Shown: piece by piece, positions 44,460 to 53,203 of the stretch
Position numbering within the stretch: the first letter of the stretch is position 1
How the letters are laid out: the number at the start of each line of letters is the position of its first letter
Source of the DNA: Acidimicrobiaceae bacterium
Lineage (GTDB): Bacteria > Actinomycetota > Acidimicrobiia > Acidimicrobiales > RAAP-2
Length of the DNA stretch: 55,489 nt
NCBI GenBank assembly: GCA_027451285.1
Contig: DAIDJP010000024.1
Span: forward strand, 1-55,489
Direction: 5' to 3'
The notes under the pieces: model-generated
Told to the model about the DNA's origin: nothing
The model's database searches: none
Seen by the model: the letters and a program-made list of their open reading frames with translations, nothing else
Position numbers and translations under genes: made by a program

Positions 44460-46219
44460 GGCCGGGGCGCTCGAAAGGCGTTGGTGATGGGCATGCGCCG
44501 GTCCCGTCCGAAGGCCTTCTTCGAGATCCGCACGCCTGGGGGCATCTGGCGCCGCTTGTACTCGGCCGCGTCGACGAGGCGCGTGATGCGTGCGACCAGC
44601 TCGGCGTCGTGACCCGCCGCGACCAACTCTTCGGCGGTGGCGTCGCCCTCGACGTAGGCCTCCAGCAGCGGGTCGAGCAGTTCGTAGGGGGGCAGGGACT
44701 GGTCGTCGCGCTGATCCGGGCGCAGCTCGGCCGAGGGCGCCTTCTCGAGCACCGCGGCCGAGATCGGCTCGGGGTCGCCGGCCTCGCGCGCGCGGGCGTT
44801 GCGAAAGCGACACAGCTCATAGACGAGCAGCTTGGGCACGTCCTTGATCACCGCGAAGCCCCCGGCGGAGTCGCCGTAGAGCGTGGAGTACCCCACCGCC
44901 ATCTCGGACTTGTTGCCGGTGGTGAGAACGATCGCCCCGGTCGCGTTCGAGATCGCCATCAGCACGACCCCGCGAATGCGGCTCTGGAGGTTCTCGTCGG
45001 TCAGTCCGATCGGCTCGCCGAGCAACACGTCCTCGAGCATCGTGGCGAGCGCGGCGTGGGCCGGCTCGATCGGCACGGTCGCGACCTCGATGTCGAGGCG
45101 TGCGCCCAGGTCGTAGGCGTCGGACAGCGAGTGCTCCGAGGAGTAGCGGCTCGGCATCGCGAAGCCGCGCACCGCGCGCGCGCCCACGGCGTCGACGGCG
45201 ATGGTGGCCACCAGCGAGGAGTCGACCCCGCCGGAGATGGCGATCACCACCGAGCGGAACCCGTTCTTCCAGAGGTAGTCGCGCGTGCCCATGACCAGCG
45301 CGTCGTAGATCTCGGCGATCTCGCTCGGCGGCTCGGCGATGGCGTTCACGGTGGCCGCGCGCACGTGGCGCTCGTCGCGCGGATAGGTCACGTCGAGGGC
45401 GACGCCGGCCGCGCCGGCGCGGGCCTCGACGTCGACGATCAGCAGCTCCTCGGCGAACGTGCGCGCCCGGGCGAGCACGGCGCCGGAGGCGTCGACGACG
45501 ACGCTCTGGCCGTCGAAGACCAGCTCGTCCTGGCCGCCGACCAGGTTCACGTAGGCGATCGGGCAGTTGGTCTCCCTGGCGCGCGCGGCCAGCATGGCCT
45601 CGCGCTCGCCGCGGCGCCCCCGCGCGAAGGGCGAGGCGTTGGCCACCACCAGCAGCGTGGCGCCCTGGGCGGCGAGCTCGGCCGCCGGGCCGTTCTCGGT
45701 CCAGACGTCCTCGCAGATCAACAGGCCCACCGCGACGCCGTTCACGTTCACGATCGTGTGCGCTCCGACGCCGGAGTGGAAGTAGCGCCGCTCGTCGAAG
45801 ACCTCGTAGTTGGGCAACAGCCGCTTGGTCGCCGTGGCGACCAGCCCCTCGTTCAGCACCACCAGGGCGTTGGCGACGTCGGGAGGCCGCTCGTCGGCGG
45901 CGGCGGCGTCGCGCCAGTCACTCGAGGGCGCCAGGGCGATCTCGCCCGGGGCCTCCTTCACCACCGTGCCCACCAGGATGGGCGGCAGGCCCGGCGCCTC
46001 GCGCAATCCGACGAGGGCCTCGTCGGCCGCGGCGATGAATCCCTCCTTCAACAGGAGATCCTCGGGCGGATAGCCCAGCAGGGAGAGCTCGGGGGTCACG
46101 ACGAGGTCCGCGCCAACGGCGGCGGCCTGGTTGCGAAAGCGCGTCAGGGTCTCGACGTTGCGCGCGAGGTCCCCGACCACGGCGTTCATCTGGGCGAGGG
46201 CGAGGCGCACGACCGGCAC
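44456..46219 (-). CDS. nadE: Glutamine-dependent NAD+ synthetase
   Basis: A 587-residue two-domain enzyme converting deamido-NAD to NAD. Residues 1-270 form the nitrilase-type glutaminase (LALAQMNAVVGDLARNVE, VTPELSLLGYPPEDLL with the Glu, RLLPNYEVFDERRYF with the Lys-equivalent loop, LLICEDVW with the Cys). Residues 300-587 are the synthetase with AISGGVDSSLVAT, TTGNKSEMAVGYSTLYGD and LRPDQRDDQSLPPYE. GTG 46219 is the most upstream start. The length is usual for this form. Confidence 0.96.
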   Translation of the reverse strand: MPVVRLALAQMNAVVGDLARNVETLTRFRNQAAAVGADLVVTPELSLLGYPPEDLLLKEGFIAAADEALVGLREAPGLPPILVGTVVKEAPGEIALAPSSDWRDAAAADERPPDVANALVVLNEGLVATATKRLLPNYEVFDERRYFHSGVGAHTIVNVNGVAVGLLICEDVWTENGPAAELAAQGATLLVVANASPFARGRRGEREAMLAARARETNCPIAYVNLVGGQDELVFDGQSVVVDASGAVLARARTFAEELLIVDVEARAGAAGVALDVTYPRDERHVRAATVNAIAEPPSEIAEIYDALVMGTRDYLWKNGFRSVVIAISGGVDSSLVATIAVDAVGARAVRGFAMPSRYSSEHSLSDAYDLGARLDIEVATVPIEPAHAALATMLEDVLLGEPIGLTDENLQSRIRGVVLMAISNATGAIVLTTGNKSEMAVGYSTLYGDSAGGFAVIKDVPKLLVYELCRFRNARAREAGDPEPISAAVLEKAPSAELRPDQRDDQSLPPYELLDPLLEAYVEGDATAEELVAAGHDAELVARITRLVDAAEYKRRQMPPGVRISKKAFGRDRRMPITNAFRAPRP

Positions 46220-46354
46220 GAGCGAAGCCTACCGGTGGCGCCACGACGCCGAGGGGGCCAACTATTCACACGCGGTTAACACAAAGCGGAGGAACGCGCG
46301 CCGCGACCCGCCAGACTTGAGAGCGACCCAAACGGTCACAGTAAAGGAGCAACC

Positions 46355-47437
46355 GTGGCGTATCAGGCCGAGTACATCTGGATCGACGGGACGGAGCCCA
46401 CGCGCAAGCTGCGCTCCAAGACGCGCATCGTCGCCGACGGCAAGCAGCCCGACATCTGGGGCTTCGACGGCTCGAGCACCAACCAGGCGACCGGCCACTT
46501 CTCGGACTGCGTGCTGCGCCCGGTCTTCACCTGCTGCGACCCCCTGCGCGGGCCCAAGGACGTCCTCGTCATGTGCGAGGTGCTGAACCCCGACATGACC
46601 CCCCACGTGACCAACACCCGCGCCGCGGCGGTCGCGGTGGACAAGCACTACGCCAGCTTCGCGCCGATGTTCGGCATCGAGCAGGAGTACACGTTCTTCC
46701 AGGACGGACGCCCCTACGGCTGGCCCGAAGTGGGATACCCCGCCCCCCAGGGCCCGTACTACTGCGGCGTCGGTGGTTCGAAGATGCCCGGACGCGAGAT
46801 CGTCGAGGCCCACACGGCGGCCTGCCTGCGCGCGGGCCTGGGCATCGAGGGCACCAACGCCGAAGTGATGATGGGCCAGTGGGAGTTCCAGATCGGCGTG
46901 CTCGGCACGGTCGAGGTGGGCGACCAGCTCTGGGTCGCGCGCTGGCTGCTCGAGCGCATCGCCGAGGACTTCGGCGTCGACGTCAGCTGGGACGCGAAGC
47001 CCATCAAGGGCGACTGGAACGGCGCCGGGGCCCACACCAACTTCTCGACCAAGCAGATGCGCGCCCCCGGCGGCTGGGACGCGATCATCGCGGGCTGTGA
47101 GGCGCTGGGCACGCGCGTGAAGGAGCACATCGCCAACTACGGCGAGGGCATCGAGGACCGACTCACCGGCGCGCACGAGACCGCGCACTGGTCCAAGTTC
47201 TCCTACGGCGTGAGCGACCGCGGTTCGTCAGTGCGCATCCCCGGCGGCGTGGCGCGCGACAAGCGCGGATATCTCGAGGACCGTCGCCCCAACGCCAACG
47301 TCGACCCCTACGTGGTGGCGCGCCTGATGGTCGAGACCATCTGCGGCGCGGCCAGCGCCAAGGCGCCGGCCGCGAAGAAGGCCCCGGCGAAGAAGGCCCC
47401 CGCCAAGAAGGCGCCGGCGAAGACGACGCGGCGCTAG
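46355..47437 (+). CDS. glnII: Glutamine synthetase type II with Lys/Ala/Pro-rich tail
   Basis: A 360-residue GSII, the eukaryote-like glutamine synthetase also found in actinobacteria. It shows GFDGSSTNQATGHFSDC, FGIEQEYTFFQ, GNWNGAGAHTNFST-type metal and ammonia loops (DWNGAGAHTNFST), and SSVRIPGGVARDKRGYLEDRRPNANVD in successive pieces. The last 28 residues add a histone-H1-like tail (AAKKAPAKKAPAKKAPAK) not expected in the family. GTG 46355 follows AAAGGAGC. A strong hairpin follows the stop. It is probably under nitrogen control, given the GlnR-like gene nearby. Confidence 0.95.
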   Translation: MAYQAEYIWIDGTEPTRKLRSKTRIVADGKQPDIWGFDGSSTNQATGHFSDCVLRPVFTCCDPLRGPKDVLVMCEVLNPDMTPHVTNTRAAAVAVDKHYASFAPMFGIEQEYTFFQDGRPYGWPEVGYPAPQGPYYCGVGGSKMPGREIVEAHTAACLRAGLGIEGTNAEVMMGQWEFQIGVLGTVEVGDQLWVARWLLERIAEDFGVDVSWDAKPIKGDWNGAGAHTNFSTKQMRAPGGWDAIIAGCEALGTRVKEHIANYGEGIEDRLTGAHETAHWSKFSYGVSDRGSSVRIPGGVARDKRGYLEDRRPNANVDPYVVARLMVETICGAASAKAPAAKKAPAKKAPAKKAPAKTTRR

Positions 47438-47442
47438 TCGCG

Positions 47443-47476
47443 ACGAAGCCCGCCGCTCTCGGGCGGCGGGCTTCGT
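47443..47476 (+). terminator. Hairpin terminator between glnII and glnA-like gene
   Basis: Arms 47443-47456 and 47463-47476 form a 14-bp perfect stem (ACGAAGCCCGCCGC with its complement) around a 6-base loop. It begins six bases after the glnII stop and is followed by GCTTT. It should end or attenuate the glnII transcript before the next gene. Confidence 0.78.
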
Positions 47477-47504
47477 GCTTTCGCGGGTCGAGGAAGGTGC
47501 GAGA

Positions 47505-48797
47505 ATGTCCAGCATGCAGAGCCAGGCCCAGTACGTGCTGCGCACCGTGGAGGAGCGGGGCATCCGCTTCGTCCAGCTGTGGTTCACCGACGTCCTCGGG
47601 CGCCCCAAGGCCTTCCACGTCACTCCGGCCGAGCTCGAAGACGCCCTCGACCAGGGAATGACCTTCGACGGCAGCTCGATCGACGGCTTCTCTCGCGTGC
47701 GCGAGTCCGACGTGCTCGCCCGACCCGACCTCACGACGTTCCAGCTTCTGCCCTGGTACGAGGAGGGCGCGGGGATCGCGCGGGTCTTCTGTGACATCGT
47801 CAACATCGACGGCACGCCCTTTGACGGCTGCCCGCGCCAACAGTTGCGCCGGGTGCTCGATCGCGCCCGCGCGGTGGGCTACACCTTCTTCGTCGCCCCC
47901 GAGGTCGAGTACTTCTACTTCGCCGCGGGCCACGGTCGTCCCGAGCCACTCGATCAGGGCAGCTACTTCGACCTGCTAGCCGACGACACCGCGAGCCAGC
48001 TGCGCCGGCGCACGGTCCTGACCCTGGAGGAGATGGGGGTCGGCGTCGAGCACGCCCAGCACGAGGACGCCCCAGGCCAGCACGAGATCGACCTGCGCTA
48101 CACCGACGCTCTCACCATGGCCGACACGGTGATGACCCTGCGCCTGGTCGTCAAGGAGCTCGCCCGCCAGGCCGGGGTCTACGCCAGCTTCATGCCCAAG
48201 CCCCTCGCCGGCGTGCAGGGCTCGGGCATGCACCTGCACCTGTCGCTGTGGCGCGACGAGGAGAACGCCTTCATCGGCGAGGGTCCCTACGGGCTGAGCG
48301 ACGTGGCGACCAAGTTCATCGCCGGCCTGGTCGCCCACGCGCCCGAGATCACCGCGATCACCAACCAGTGGGTCAACTCCTACAAGCGACTGGTGCCCGG
48401 CGTCGAGGCCCCCGTCGGCGCGGACTGGGCGCACCTGGACACGGCCGCGCTGGTGCGCGTGCCCTCGGTCAAGCCCGGGCGTCTGGACTCGACGCGTGTC
48501 GAGTACCGCGCCCCCGACCCGGCGGCGAACCCCTACCTCGCCTTCGCGGTCATCCTCGCGGCCGGGTTGCGCGGGGTCGCTGGCGACTACGAGCTGCCCG
48601 GCGAGGGCGAGGCCCGCGTGCCGCTGCCCCAGTCGCTAGCCGAGGCGGTGGATCTGATGGAGCGCTCGGACCTGCTGCTCGAGACCCTGGGCGAGCACCA
48701 GGTCGAGTGGTTCCTGCGCAACAAGCGCGCCGAGTGGGACGCCTACCGCGGCCAGGTCACCCCCTTCGAGCTCGATCGGTACCTGCCACTGCTGTGA
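47505..48797 (+). CDS. Type I glutamine synthetase homologue (GlnA2/4-like)
   Basis: A 430-residue GSI-alpha-like ligase. It has MTFDGSSIDGFSRV, VAPEVEYFYF, GVEHAQHEDAPGQHEIDLRY, GSGMHLHLSLW, ITNQWVNSYKRLVPGVEAP and LRNKRAEWDAYRGQVT, the last typical of GlnA2-type proteins. The arginine-bearing SxxNRSAxxRxP block reads DWAHLDTAALVRVP here, so a substrate-site Arg is replaced. It may be a gamma-glutamyl amine ligase rather than a glutamine maker; this is inference. ATG 47505 follows GGAAGG. The stop overlaps the regulator gene. Confidence 0.87.
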   Translation: MSSMQSQAQYVLRTVEERGIRFVQLWFTDVLGRPKAFHVTPAELEDALDQGMTFDGSSIDGFSRVRESDVLARPDLTTFQLLPWYEEGAGIARVFCDIVNIDGTPFDGCPRQQLRRVLDRARAVGYTFFVAPEVEYFYFAAGHGRPEPLDQGSYFDLLADDTASQLRRRTVLTLEEMGVGVEHAQHEDAPGQHEIDLRYTDALTMADTVMTLRLVVKELARQAGVYASFMPKPLAGVQGSGMHLHLSLWRDEENAFIGEGPYGLSDVATKFIAGLVAHAPEITAITNQWVNSYKRLVPGVEAPVGADWAHLDTAALVRVPSVKPGRLDSTRVEYRAPDPAANPYLAFAVILAAGLRGVAGDYELPGEGEARVPLPQSLAEAVDLMERSDLLLETLGEHQVEWFLRNKRAEWDAYRGQVTPFELDRYLPLL

Positions 48798-49501
48798 ACG
48801 ACGTCGTGCTCTGCGTCCCGTCCTGCGAGGGCCCCGTGAAGAAGGCCTTCGAGGTCACCGGGGTCACGCCGAGCGTGGCGAGCACGGGTCGCATGGCCGA
48901 GGTCTTGGCGTTAGAGCCCGCCGACGGCTACGCGGGGGCGGTCATCAACGCGGCCGGCTTTCCCTTCACCGAGGCGATGAACCTCTGTCGCCAGCTGCGC
49001 AGCCGCGAACGGCCCGTCACGCCGATCATCCTGCTGCTCGACCACTACCAGCTCGACGACCTGAGCTTTCGCGAGGACCTCTTCGACGACTTCGTGGTGG
49101 GGCCCTTCGACGTGAGCGAGCTCGCCACGCGGCTTCGCCACCGCCTGCGCCGCGCGGGCAACGAGTCGGTCGCCCCGCGCGTCGAGCACGGCGGGCTCGT
49201 CATGAACTTAGAGACCTACCAGGCGACGATCGCCGGGCGGGTCATGGACCTGACCTTCATGGAGTACGAGCTGCTGCGCTTCTTCGCCACCAACCCGCAC
49301 CGGGTCTTCTCGCGCGAGACGCTGCTGAGTCGGGTCTGGGGATACGAGTACTACGGCGGCGCGCGCACGGTCGACGTGCACGTGCGGCGTCTACGCGCGA
49401 AGCTCGGCGAAGAGCACGCTCACCTCATCCAGACGGTGCGCTCGGTGGGTTACAAGTTCGGCCAGAGCGAGCGGGCGCTCGATCACGACTCGGGCGAGTA
49501 G
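48794..49501 (+). CDS. GlnR-like OmpR-family orphan response regulator
   Basis: A 235-residue regulator. The receiver-like N-terminus (residues 1-120) lacks the acidic pocket: the beta-3 phosphoacceptor position is Asn in GAVINAAGFP, and the beta-5 Lys is missing (VVGPFDV). The winged helix is typical OmpR/PhoB (LDLTFMEYELLRFF-like, SRETLLSRVWGYEYYGG, TVDVHVRRLRAKLG, TVRSVGYKF) and closest in pattern to actinobacterial GlnR. It is coupled to the GS homologue by GTGA. It probably controls nitrogen genes without phosphorylation. Confidence 0.85.
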   Translation: MNDVVLCVPSCEGPVKKAFEVTGVTPSVASTGRMAEVLALEPADGYAGAVINAAGFPFTEAMNLCRQLRSRERPVTPIILLLDHYQLDDLSFREDLFDDFVVGPFDVSELATRLRHRLRRAGNESVAPRVEHGGLVMNLETYQATIAGRVMDLTFMEYELLRFFATNPHRVFSRETLLSRVWGYEYYGGARTVDVHVRRLRAKLGEEHAHLIQTVRSVGYKFGQSERALDHDSGE

Positions 49502-49848
49502 GCCCACAGCTCGACCTCGGCGCGCGCGCCCAGGGGCAGTTCGGCCACGGCGATCGCCGAGCGCGTCGGACGCGGCGGATCGAACGCCTCGAGCCAGACC
49601 TCGTTGCAGGCGGCGAAGTCCTCCATCGAGACGAGAAAGAGCGTCGCCTTGACCACCTGGTCGAAGCTGGCCCCGGCCTCGGCGAGCAGGGCGCGCGCGT
49701 TCGCCAGCGCCTGGCGAACCTGCGCCGCGGCGCCGCCTTCGACCATGGTCGAGGTGGTGCCGTCGCTCACCACGCCGAGCTGGCCCGAGAGGATGACGAA
49801 GTCACCCGCGCGACGCCAGGGCGAGTAGGGCCCGAAGGTCGCGGCCAC
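49483..49848 (-). CDS. RidA family protein (reactive intermediate deaminase)
   Basis: A 121-residue YjgF/RidA-fold trimer protein; members hydrolyse reactive enamine/imine intermediates of PLP enzymes. Typical blocks are GPYSPWRRAGDFVILSGQLG, QVRQALANARALLAEAGAS, VVKATLFLVSMEDFAACNEV and PPRPTRSAIAVAELPLGARAEVE in pieces. The Arg of the active site is present in RPTRSAI. The start is GTG 49848, directly abutting the erpA-like stop. It overlaps the regulator gene convergently by 19 bases. Confidence 0.9.
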   Translation of the reverse strand: MAATFGPYSPWRRAGDFVILSGQLGVVSDGTTSTMVEGGAAAQVRQALANARALLAEAGASFDQVVKATLFLVSMEDFAACNEVWLEAFDPPRPTRSAIAVAELPLGARAEVELWAYSPES

Positions 49849-50220
49849 TCAGCTAAAGGAGTTGCCGCACCCGCAAGTGCGCGTGGCGTTGGGGTTCGTG
49901 ATGTGAAAACCCGCGCCCGAGAGCCCGTCGGCGAAGTCGAGCGTGCTGCCGGTCAAGAGGCCCGCGCTCTCGGCGTCGACGACGACGCGAACGTCTCCGA
50001 ACTCGGTCACGACGTCATCGCCGGCGACCTCGGAGTCGAAGTACATGTCGTAGTTGAAGCCGGAGCAGCCGCCGGCCTTGACCGCGACGCGAAGCGCGAG
50101 GGCCTCGTCGACCGCTTCGGCCGCGATCAGTTCGGCGACCTTCTGAACCGCCGCAGAGGTCAGGGTGATGGGATGTGCGCTGGGCTGGGCCAGCACCTCG
50201 GTTGACGTGACGTCGGACAT
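49849..50220 (-). CDS. erpA: Iron-sulfur cluster insertion protein (ErpA/HesB family)
   Basis: A 123-residue A-type carrier. The three Cys are in KAGGCSGFNYDM and TCGCGNSF, with ITLTSAAVQKVAELIA at the fold start. It passes Fe-S clusters to apo-enzymes. ATG 50220 is chosen because a near-perfect AAGGAGG lies three bases upstream (GACC spacing); the longer frame has none. The divergent gene is an Mrp/ApbC Fe-S ATPase, which supports an Fe-S role. Confidence 0.92.
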   Translation of the reverse strand: MSDVTSTEVLAQPSAHPITLTSAAVQKVAELIAAEAVDEALALRVAVKAGGCSGFNYDMYFDSEVAGDDVVTEFGDVRVVVDAESAGLLTGSTLDFADGLSGAGFHITNPNATRTCGCGNSFS

Positions 50221-50300
50221 GGTCCTCCTTCGCAGACTGGCCTCCATGCTAGTGACATTCGCGGCGAATCGGCCCGCACGCCGACCGATAGCGTCTCTTT

Positions 50301-51407
50301 ATGAACACCGAAGGCGTCGTGCGCGAGCAGCTCGCCGGCGTGCTGGACCCCGAACTGGGCGCCTCCATCGTGGAACTGGGAATGGTCGGCGCGATCAAGG
50401 TCCTCGGGCGCCGCGTCGAGGTCGAGATCGCCCTCACCACGGTGGGCTGTCCCCTGCGCGCCCAGATCGAGCGCGACGTGCGCGAGGCCGTGCGCGGCCT
50501 CGACGACGTCGACGAGGTGGAGGTGGTCACCTCGGTCATGGACGCCACGGCCAAGCGCGAACTGCTCAGCCGGGCTCGCCTCCTCGCCAAGGACCGCGCG
50601 CCGGCCACGTCGATCCCCGCGGGATCGCCCATCATCACGATCGCCTCGGGCAAGGGCGGCGTGGGCAAGAGCGCGGTGACCGCGGGTCTCGCCCGCGCGC
50701 TGGCGGCCACCGGGCGCACGGTGGGCGTGCTCGACGCCGACATCTGGGGCTTCTCGCTGACGCGGCTACTCGGGATCGACGGCGAGGTCGAGGCGAAGAA
50801 CGCCAAGATGATCCCCCTGGAGAAGCGCGTCGGCGCGGGGCGAATCCGCCTGCTCTCCATGGGCCTGCTCGCCGACGAGGACCAGGCGCTGCTCTGGCGC
50901 GGGCTCATCGTCCAAAAGGCGGTCGCCCAGTTCATCGACGACGCCGACTGGTCGGGCTGTGACTACTTCTTGATCGACACGCCCCCTGGCACCGGCGACA
51001 TCGCGATGACCCTGGCGCGCATGCTGCCCGCCATGGGACAGATCGTCGTGACGACCCCGGATCCCGGCGCCACCCGCGTCGCGGCGCGCGCGGCCGACTT
51101 CGCGCGCAAGTCCCACGTCAAGGTGCTCGGGATCATCGAGAACATGTCGCCCTTCACCTGCGAGAACGGCACCCTCCACGCGCCCTTCGGCGTGGGCGGG
51201 GGGCAGCGCCTGGCCGACGACCTCGACGTGCCCCTGCTCGCCGAGATCCCCCTCGACGTACGAATCGGCGAAGGTCTCGACGCCGAGGGCGTGTTCGCGA
51301 ACCTCGCGCGAACACTGATCGACGAGGTGGCCCCGCCGATCGGCGCGGCCGGCTGCAGCGCGCGGCTCCTCGACGCGCTCGAGCTCGCCACGCGCGAGGC
51401 CCTCTAG
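50301..51407 (+). CDS. mrp: Mrp/ApbC-type P-loop iron-sulfur carrier
   Basis: A 368-residue protein. A MIP18-like N-domain (residues 1-85, VLDPELGASIVELGMVG, TTVGCPLRAQIERDV) is followed by a ParA-type ATPase with IASGKGGVGKSAVT, LDADIWGFSLTRL and LIDTPPGTGDIAMTLA. It scaffolds Fe-S transfer. The cluster CxxC near the C-terminus reads MSPFTCENGTLHAPFG, so only one Cys remains, a drift also known in other actinobacterial Mrp. Its stop overlaps the next gene's stop (CTAG). Confidence 0.93.
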   Translation: MNTEGVVREQLAGVLDPELGASIVELGMVGAIKVLGRRVEVEIALTTVGCPLRAQIERDVREAVRGLDDVDEVEVVTSVMDATAKRELLSRARLLAKDRAPATSIPAGSPIITIASGKGGVGKSAVTAGLARALAATGRTVGVLDADIWGFSLTRLLGIDGEVEAKNAKMIPLEKRVGAGRIRLLSMGLLADEDQALLWRGLIVQKAVAQFIDDADWSGCDYFLIDTPPGTGDIAMTLARMLPAMGQIVVTTPDPGATRVAARAADFARKSHVKVLGIIENMSPFTCENGTLHAPFGVGGGQRLADDLDVPLLAEIPLDVRIGEGLDAEGVFANLARTLIDEVAPPIGAAGCSARLLDALELATREAL

Positions 51408-52174
51408 TCGTTCGGCTCGTCGAGTTCGATCACGATCTCGCCGTCGCGCTCGATCATTCGCGGCTGGCGAACGCGCGGGGTGCGCGACGCGGCGTAGGCG
51501 AGGACCTCGCTCGCTCGGGTGAAGCCCGCGATCTCCTCCAGGGTGCGAATCGTGGGAAAGATCATCTCGAGCTCGCCACGCTCATGGGCGGCGAGCGCCT
51601 CTCGCGGGGCGATCCAGCGCGCCGCCACCGTCTCACCGGCGTCGTGGGCCGCCACCTGGCCGAGTGGCGCCGCCACGACGAAGAAGCGCGTGTCGTAGCG
51701 CCGCGGCGGTCCGACGGGTGTGATCCAGTGGGCCAGGTACCCCATCGCGCGCACGTCGAGGCGCCAGGACTCCTCCTCGAGCAGATCGGCCAGCGCGCGC
51801 CGTCCGGCGTTCACGTGGGCGCGGTACTGCGCCAGGCTATCGAGCACCTGAGGCGTCGCCACCAGGGGTTCTCCCGACTCGTCGCACACGACGAGTAGCC
51901 CCGCCTCTTCGAAGAGCTCGCGCAGGGCGGCCGCGTAGTAGGCGAGGCCGCCGCTCGCCAGCCCCAGTCGGGCCGAGGCCGATTCATCGTCGAGCCCCAC
52001 GACGTAGCGCGCGAGCTCGACGTCCGCCGCGTCGACGCCCCCGCCGGGAAAGACGTAGGCGCCCCCCACGAAGTCGCTGTTCAGGTTGCGCCGCAGCATG
52101 AGGACTTCGAGGTCCCCGCCCTCGCGCAGGATCAGCACCGTCGCGGCGGGTCGCGGCACCAGGTTCTCGGCCAT
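51404..52174 (-). CDS. NUDIX hydrolase (NUDT19/CoA-pyrophosphatase-like)
   Basis: A 256-residue NUDIX protein of the group with a large insert. VFPGGGVDAADVEL opens the box, a 30-residue insert follows, and the helix YAAALRELFEEAGLLV carries the REx2EEx catalytic residues. LAHWITPVGPPRRYDTRFF is characteristic of this subfamily, several members of which hydrolyse CoA derivatives. ATG 52174 starts the gene. The substrate is inferred at family level only. Confidence 0.88.
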   Translation of the reverse strand: MAENLVPRPAATVLILREGGDLEVLMLRRNLNSDFVGGAYVFPGGGVDAADVELARYVVGLDDESASARLGLASGGLAYYAAALRELFEEAGLLVVCDESGEPLVATPQVLDSLAQYRAHVNAGRRALADLLEEESWRLDVRAMGYLAHWITPVGPPRRYDTRFFVVAAPLGQVAAHDAGETVAARWIAPREALAAHERGELEMIFPTIRTLEEIAGFTRASEVLAYAASRTPRVRQPRMIERDGEIVIELDEPND

Positions 52175-52261
52175 AATCCAAACTATCTAAGAGTTTCCTA
52201 ACGCTCGGGGGCGATTGGTCCACTTCCGGTAAGTTTGTGGGGTTCTACGACAAGGAGCATC

Positions 52262-53203
52262 GTGGCTAAGACCTCCCCCGCCCAGAAGCAGCCCGTTTCG
52301 CGCAAGGCGCCGAGCAAGGGTTCGGGCCGCCCGGCGGGCCTGTTCACCTGGATCGCGATCGCCGTCGTGGTCGTGGTGGTCGCCACCCTGGTCATCGTGA
52401 AGGTCACGAGCAGCCCCACGTCCTCGGGCTCGGGCGCCTTCGTGCCCTCGAACCCGACGACCGTTTCCGACCTGACCTCCGTGCCGGCCTCGGCCTTCAA
52501 CGCCGTGGGCGTCACCTCGACGGTGGTGCCGGTCTCGGCGCCCGTCGCTCTCAAGGGCGCCCCGGCTCTCACCGGTACGACCGCGACCGGCGCGAAGCTG
52601 CCCGAGGTCTTCTACCTGGGCGCCGAGTACTGCCCGTTCTGCGCCGCCGAGCGCTGGCCGCTCATCGTCGCCCTGAGCCGCTTTGGCACCTTCACGGGCC
52701 TGGGCGACATGGAGAGCTCGACGCTCACGGGCGAGGTCTACCCCGGCACGCCGACCTTCACCTTCGTCAGGTCCACCTACACCTCGAAGTACCTGGTCTT
52801 TAAGTCCATCGAGCAGTACACCAACGTCTACGACGCGGCGGCGGGCTTCTACACCAAGCTCCAAAAGCCCACCGGCACCGAGGCGGCGAACTTCCAGAAG
52901 TACGACACGTCCAAGTACATCCCGGGCATGCAGCCCACCCAGGACCACTCGATCCCCTACATCTCGATCGGCAACAAGTACCTGGTGTCGGGTTCGAGCT
53001 TCACGCCCGCCACGCTCGCCAACCAGCAGCGATCCGACATCGCCGCGGGTCTTTCCAACGCCACCAGCCCCGTCAGCGCGGCGATCCTGGCCACCGCGAA
53101 CTACCTCTCGGCGACCTTCTGCTCGCTGACCCACGACCAGCCGGGCAGCGTCTGCTCGAGCCCGGGCGTCGCGGCCGCAAAGAAGGCCCTGGGCATCAAG
53201 TGA
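52262..53203 (+). CDS. DUF929 thioredoxin-like membrane protein
   Basis: A 313-residue protein. The cytoplasmic start is basic and one span ([20 protein letters not shown]) leads to an extracellular DUF929 domain. It carries the redox motif [19 protein letters not shown], the thioredoxin-type CxxC, and a later Cys pair ([17 protein letters not shown]). AAGGAG lies just before GTG 52262. It is coupled by GTGA to a VKOR gene, so it probably acts as the DsbA-like partner of the disulfide-forming pair. Confidence 0.87.
   Translation: MAKTSPAQKQPVSRKAPSKGSGRPAGLFTWIAIAVVVVVVATLVIVKVTSSPTSSGSGAFVPSNPTTVSDLTSVPASAFNAVGVTSTVVPVSAPVALKGAPALTGTTATGAKLPEVFYLGAEYCPFCAAERWPLIVALSRFGTFTGLGDMESSTLTGEVYPGTPTFTFVRSTYTSKYLVFKSIEQYTNVYDAAAGFYTKLQKPTGTEAANFQKYDTSKYIPGMQPTQDHSIPYISIGNKYLVSGSSFTPATLANQQRSDIAAGLSNATSPVSAAILATANYLSATFCSLTHDQPGSVCSSPGVAAAKKALGIK

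Noticed and set aside
46220..46354. GlnR box before glnII
   Set aside because: A GGTTAAC segment is present but no second half-site at the expected spacing; too weak to annotate.
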